This document shows positions 5,128 through 5,538 of a stretch of DNA of 5,538 nucleotides, in pieces (the first letter of the stretch is position 1; the number at the start of each line of letters is the position of its first letter). Position numbers and translations under genes: made by a program. The notes under the pieces were generated by a model, which was not told where the DNA came from, searched no databases, and was given only the letters and a program-made list of their open reading frames with translations. Source of the stretch: Acidimicrobiaceae bacterium (GTDB taxonomy: Bacteria > Actinomycetota > Acidimicrobiia > Acidimicrobiales > Acidimicrobiaceae); NCBI GenBank assembly GCA_013044365.1, contig JABEUP010000195.1, forward strand, positions 1 through 5,538, written 5' to 3'.

Positions 5128-5538
5128 CTAGCTCGGACGATTCATTTGCTCTTCGAGCTTAGACAGCTGTGCAAGACGCTTCTCAAGAGTGGGGTGGGTC
5201 GAAACCAGGTTGCCAAGTGATACACCCTGCGTCAGTGCCGGCGCGAAGTAAAATGCATTGAATGCAGACGCCGAACGCAGATCTCTGGTTGGAATACGTC
5301 CAATTTCCCCACTAACTTTTATCAATGCCGAAGCCAAAAGCGACGGCCGGCCTATCAATATCGCACCGGAGCGATCAGCTGAAAGCTCCCGATATCGCGA
5401 AAGTGCCCTGGTGAGAAGAAATGAAATTGCATAGATTACAGCCGAAACCAGAACCACGGCAAGTTCGATTGCGGCGGCGTTATTATTGGAATTGTTGTTG
5501 CCTCTTGAGTTGCCTCCGCCCATAAACATTCCGGACCA
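5128..5538 (-). CDS. htpX: C-terminal part of an HtpX-like M48 zinc metalloprotease
   Basis: The minus-strand frame is open to the window edge, so the N-terminal half, including the HExxH zinc motif, lies outside. The visible 136 residues begin with a Gly/Asn-rich loop (about 7-20: G-G-G-N-S-R-G-N-N-N). A hydrophobic segment follows (about 24-43, E-L-A-V-V-L-V-S-A-V-I-Y), and then S-R-Y-R-E-L-S-A-D-R-S-G-A (47-59). The Glu in this R-E-L-x-A-D motif is the expected third zinc ligand of M48 enzymes. Downstream, I-P-T-R-D-L-R, N-A-F-Y-F-A-P-A and S-T-H-P-T-L-E-K-R-L (near the C-terminus) match HtpX-type proteins. HtpX is a membrane-embedded protease whose active site faces the cytoplasm, degrading damaged membrane proteins under envelope stress. 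The position upstream of pspAB fits that role. The M at 5529 is internal, not a start. Catalytic competence cannot be judged without the HExxH region. Confidence 0.88.
   Translation of the reverse strand, partial: WSGMFMGGGNSRGNNNSNNNAAAIELAVVLVSAVIYAISFLLTRALSRYRELSADRSGAILIGRPSLLASALIKVSGEIGRIPTRDLRSASAFNAFYFAPALTQGVSLGNLVSTHPTLEKRLAQLSKLEEQMNRPS

Noticed and set aside
4796..5131. Plus-strand open frame of 111 codons opposite pspAB
   Set aside because: It is an antisense shadow of pspAB, whose conserved blocks are clear on the minus strand.

Overview
The window looks like a chromosomal housekeeping region from a mid-GC actinobacterium, possibly of the Acidimicrobiia type. The evidence is a PspAB-family gene beside an M48/HtpX-type protease (a pairing I associate with Actinobacteria), the scpA-scpB-rluB order, frequent TTG/GTG starts and roughly 50% GC by eye. 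The lineage is an inference; no rRNA or other taxonomic marker is present.

Layout, left to right. Positions 1-228 (+) hold the C-terminal end of a membrane transporter, probably a sodium:solute symporter. It is followed by a 13-bp-arm hairpin terminator (244-292) and a plausible sigma70-type promoter (316-344). A plus-strand gene cluster follows: scpA (450-1241), scpB (1353-1931), a possible 32-codon ORF (1928-2026), rluB (2031-2795), an AroH-type chorismate mutase (2806-3168) and aroA, EPSP synthase (3206-4507). On the opposite strand, converging on aroA, are pspAB (4549-5118) and the C-terminal part of an HtpX-like M48 zinc metalloprotease (5128 to the window edge).

How the genes work together. 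ScpA (kleisin) and ScpB (winged-helix partner) form the non-SMC part of the SMC condensin complex for chromosome segregation. RluB modifies 23S rRNA. AroA makes EPSP, the step before chorismate synthase, and chorismate mutase takes chorismate on to prephenate for Phe/Tyr synthesis. Short gaps and Shine-Dalgarno sites placed inside preceding genes suggest co-transcription from scpA, with a possible internal promoter and operator before scpB. The minus-strand htpX-pspAB pair probably belongs to an envelope-stress (Psp-related) module; it is the least understood biology here.

The main oddities are these: scpA, scpB, rluB and aroA all begin with TTG or GTG; the best ribosome site for the chorismate mutase points to an in-frame CTG rather than the ATG; a 20-bp inverted repeat lies over a candidate -10 box in the scpA-scpB gap; a small ORF with its own Shine-Dalgarno fills the scpB-rluB gap; and the convergent aroA/pspAB junction has no obvious intrinsic terminator. 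No tRNA, rRNA, CRISPR, IS element or attachment site was seen. No gene-free stretch exceeds about 225 bases.
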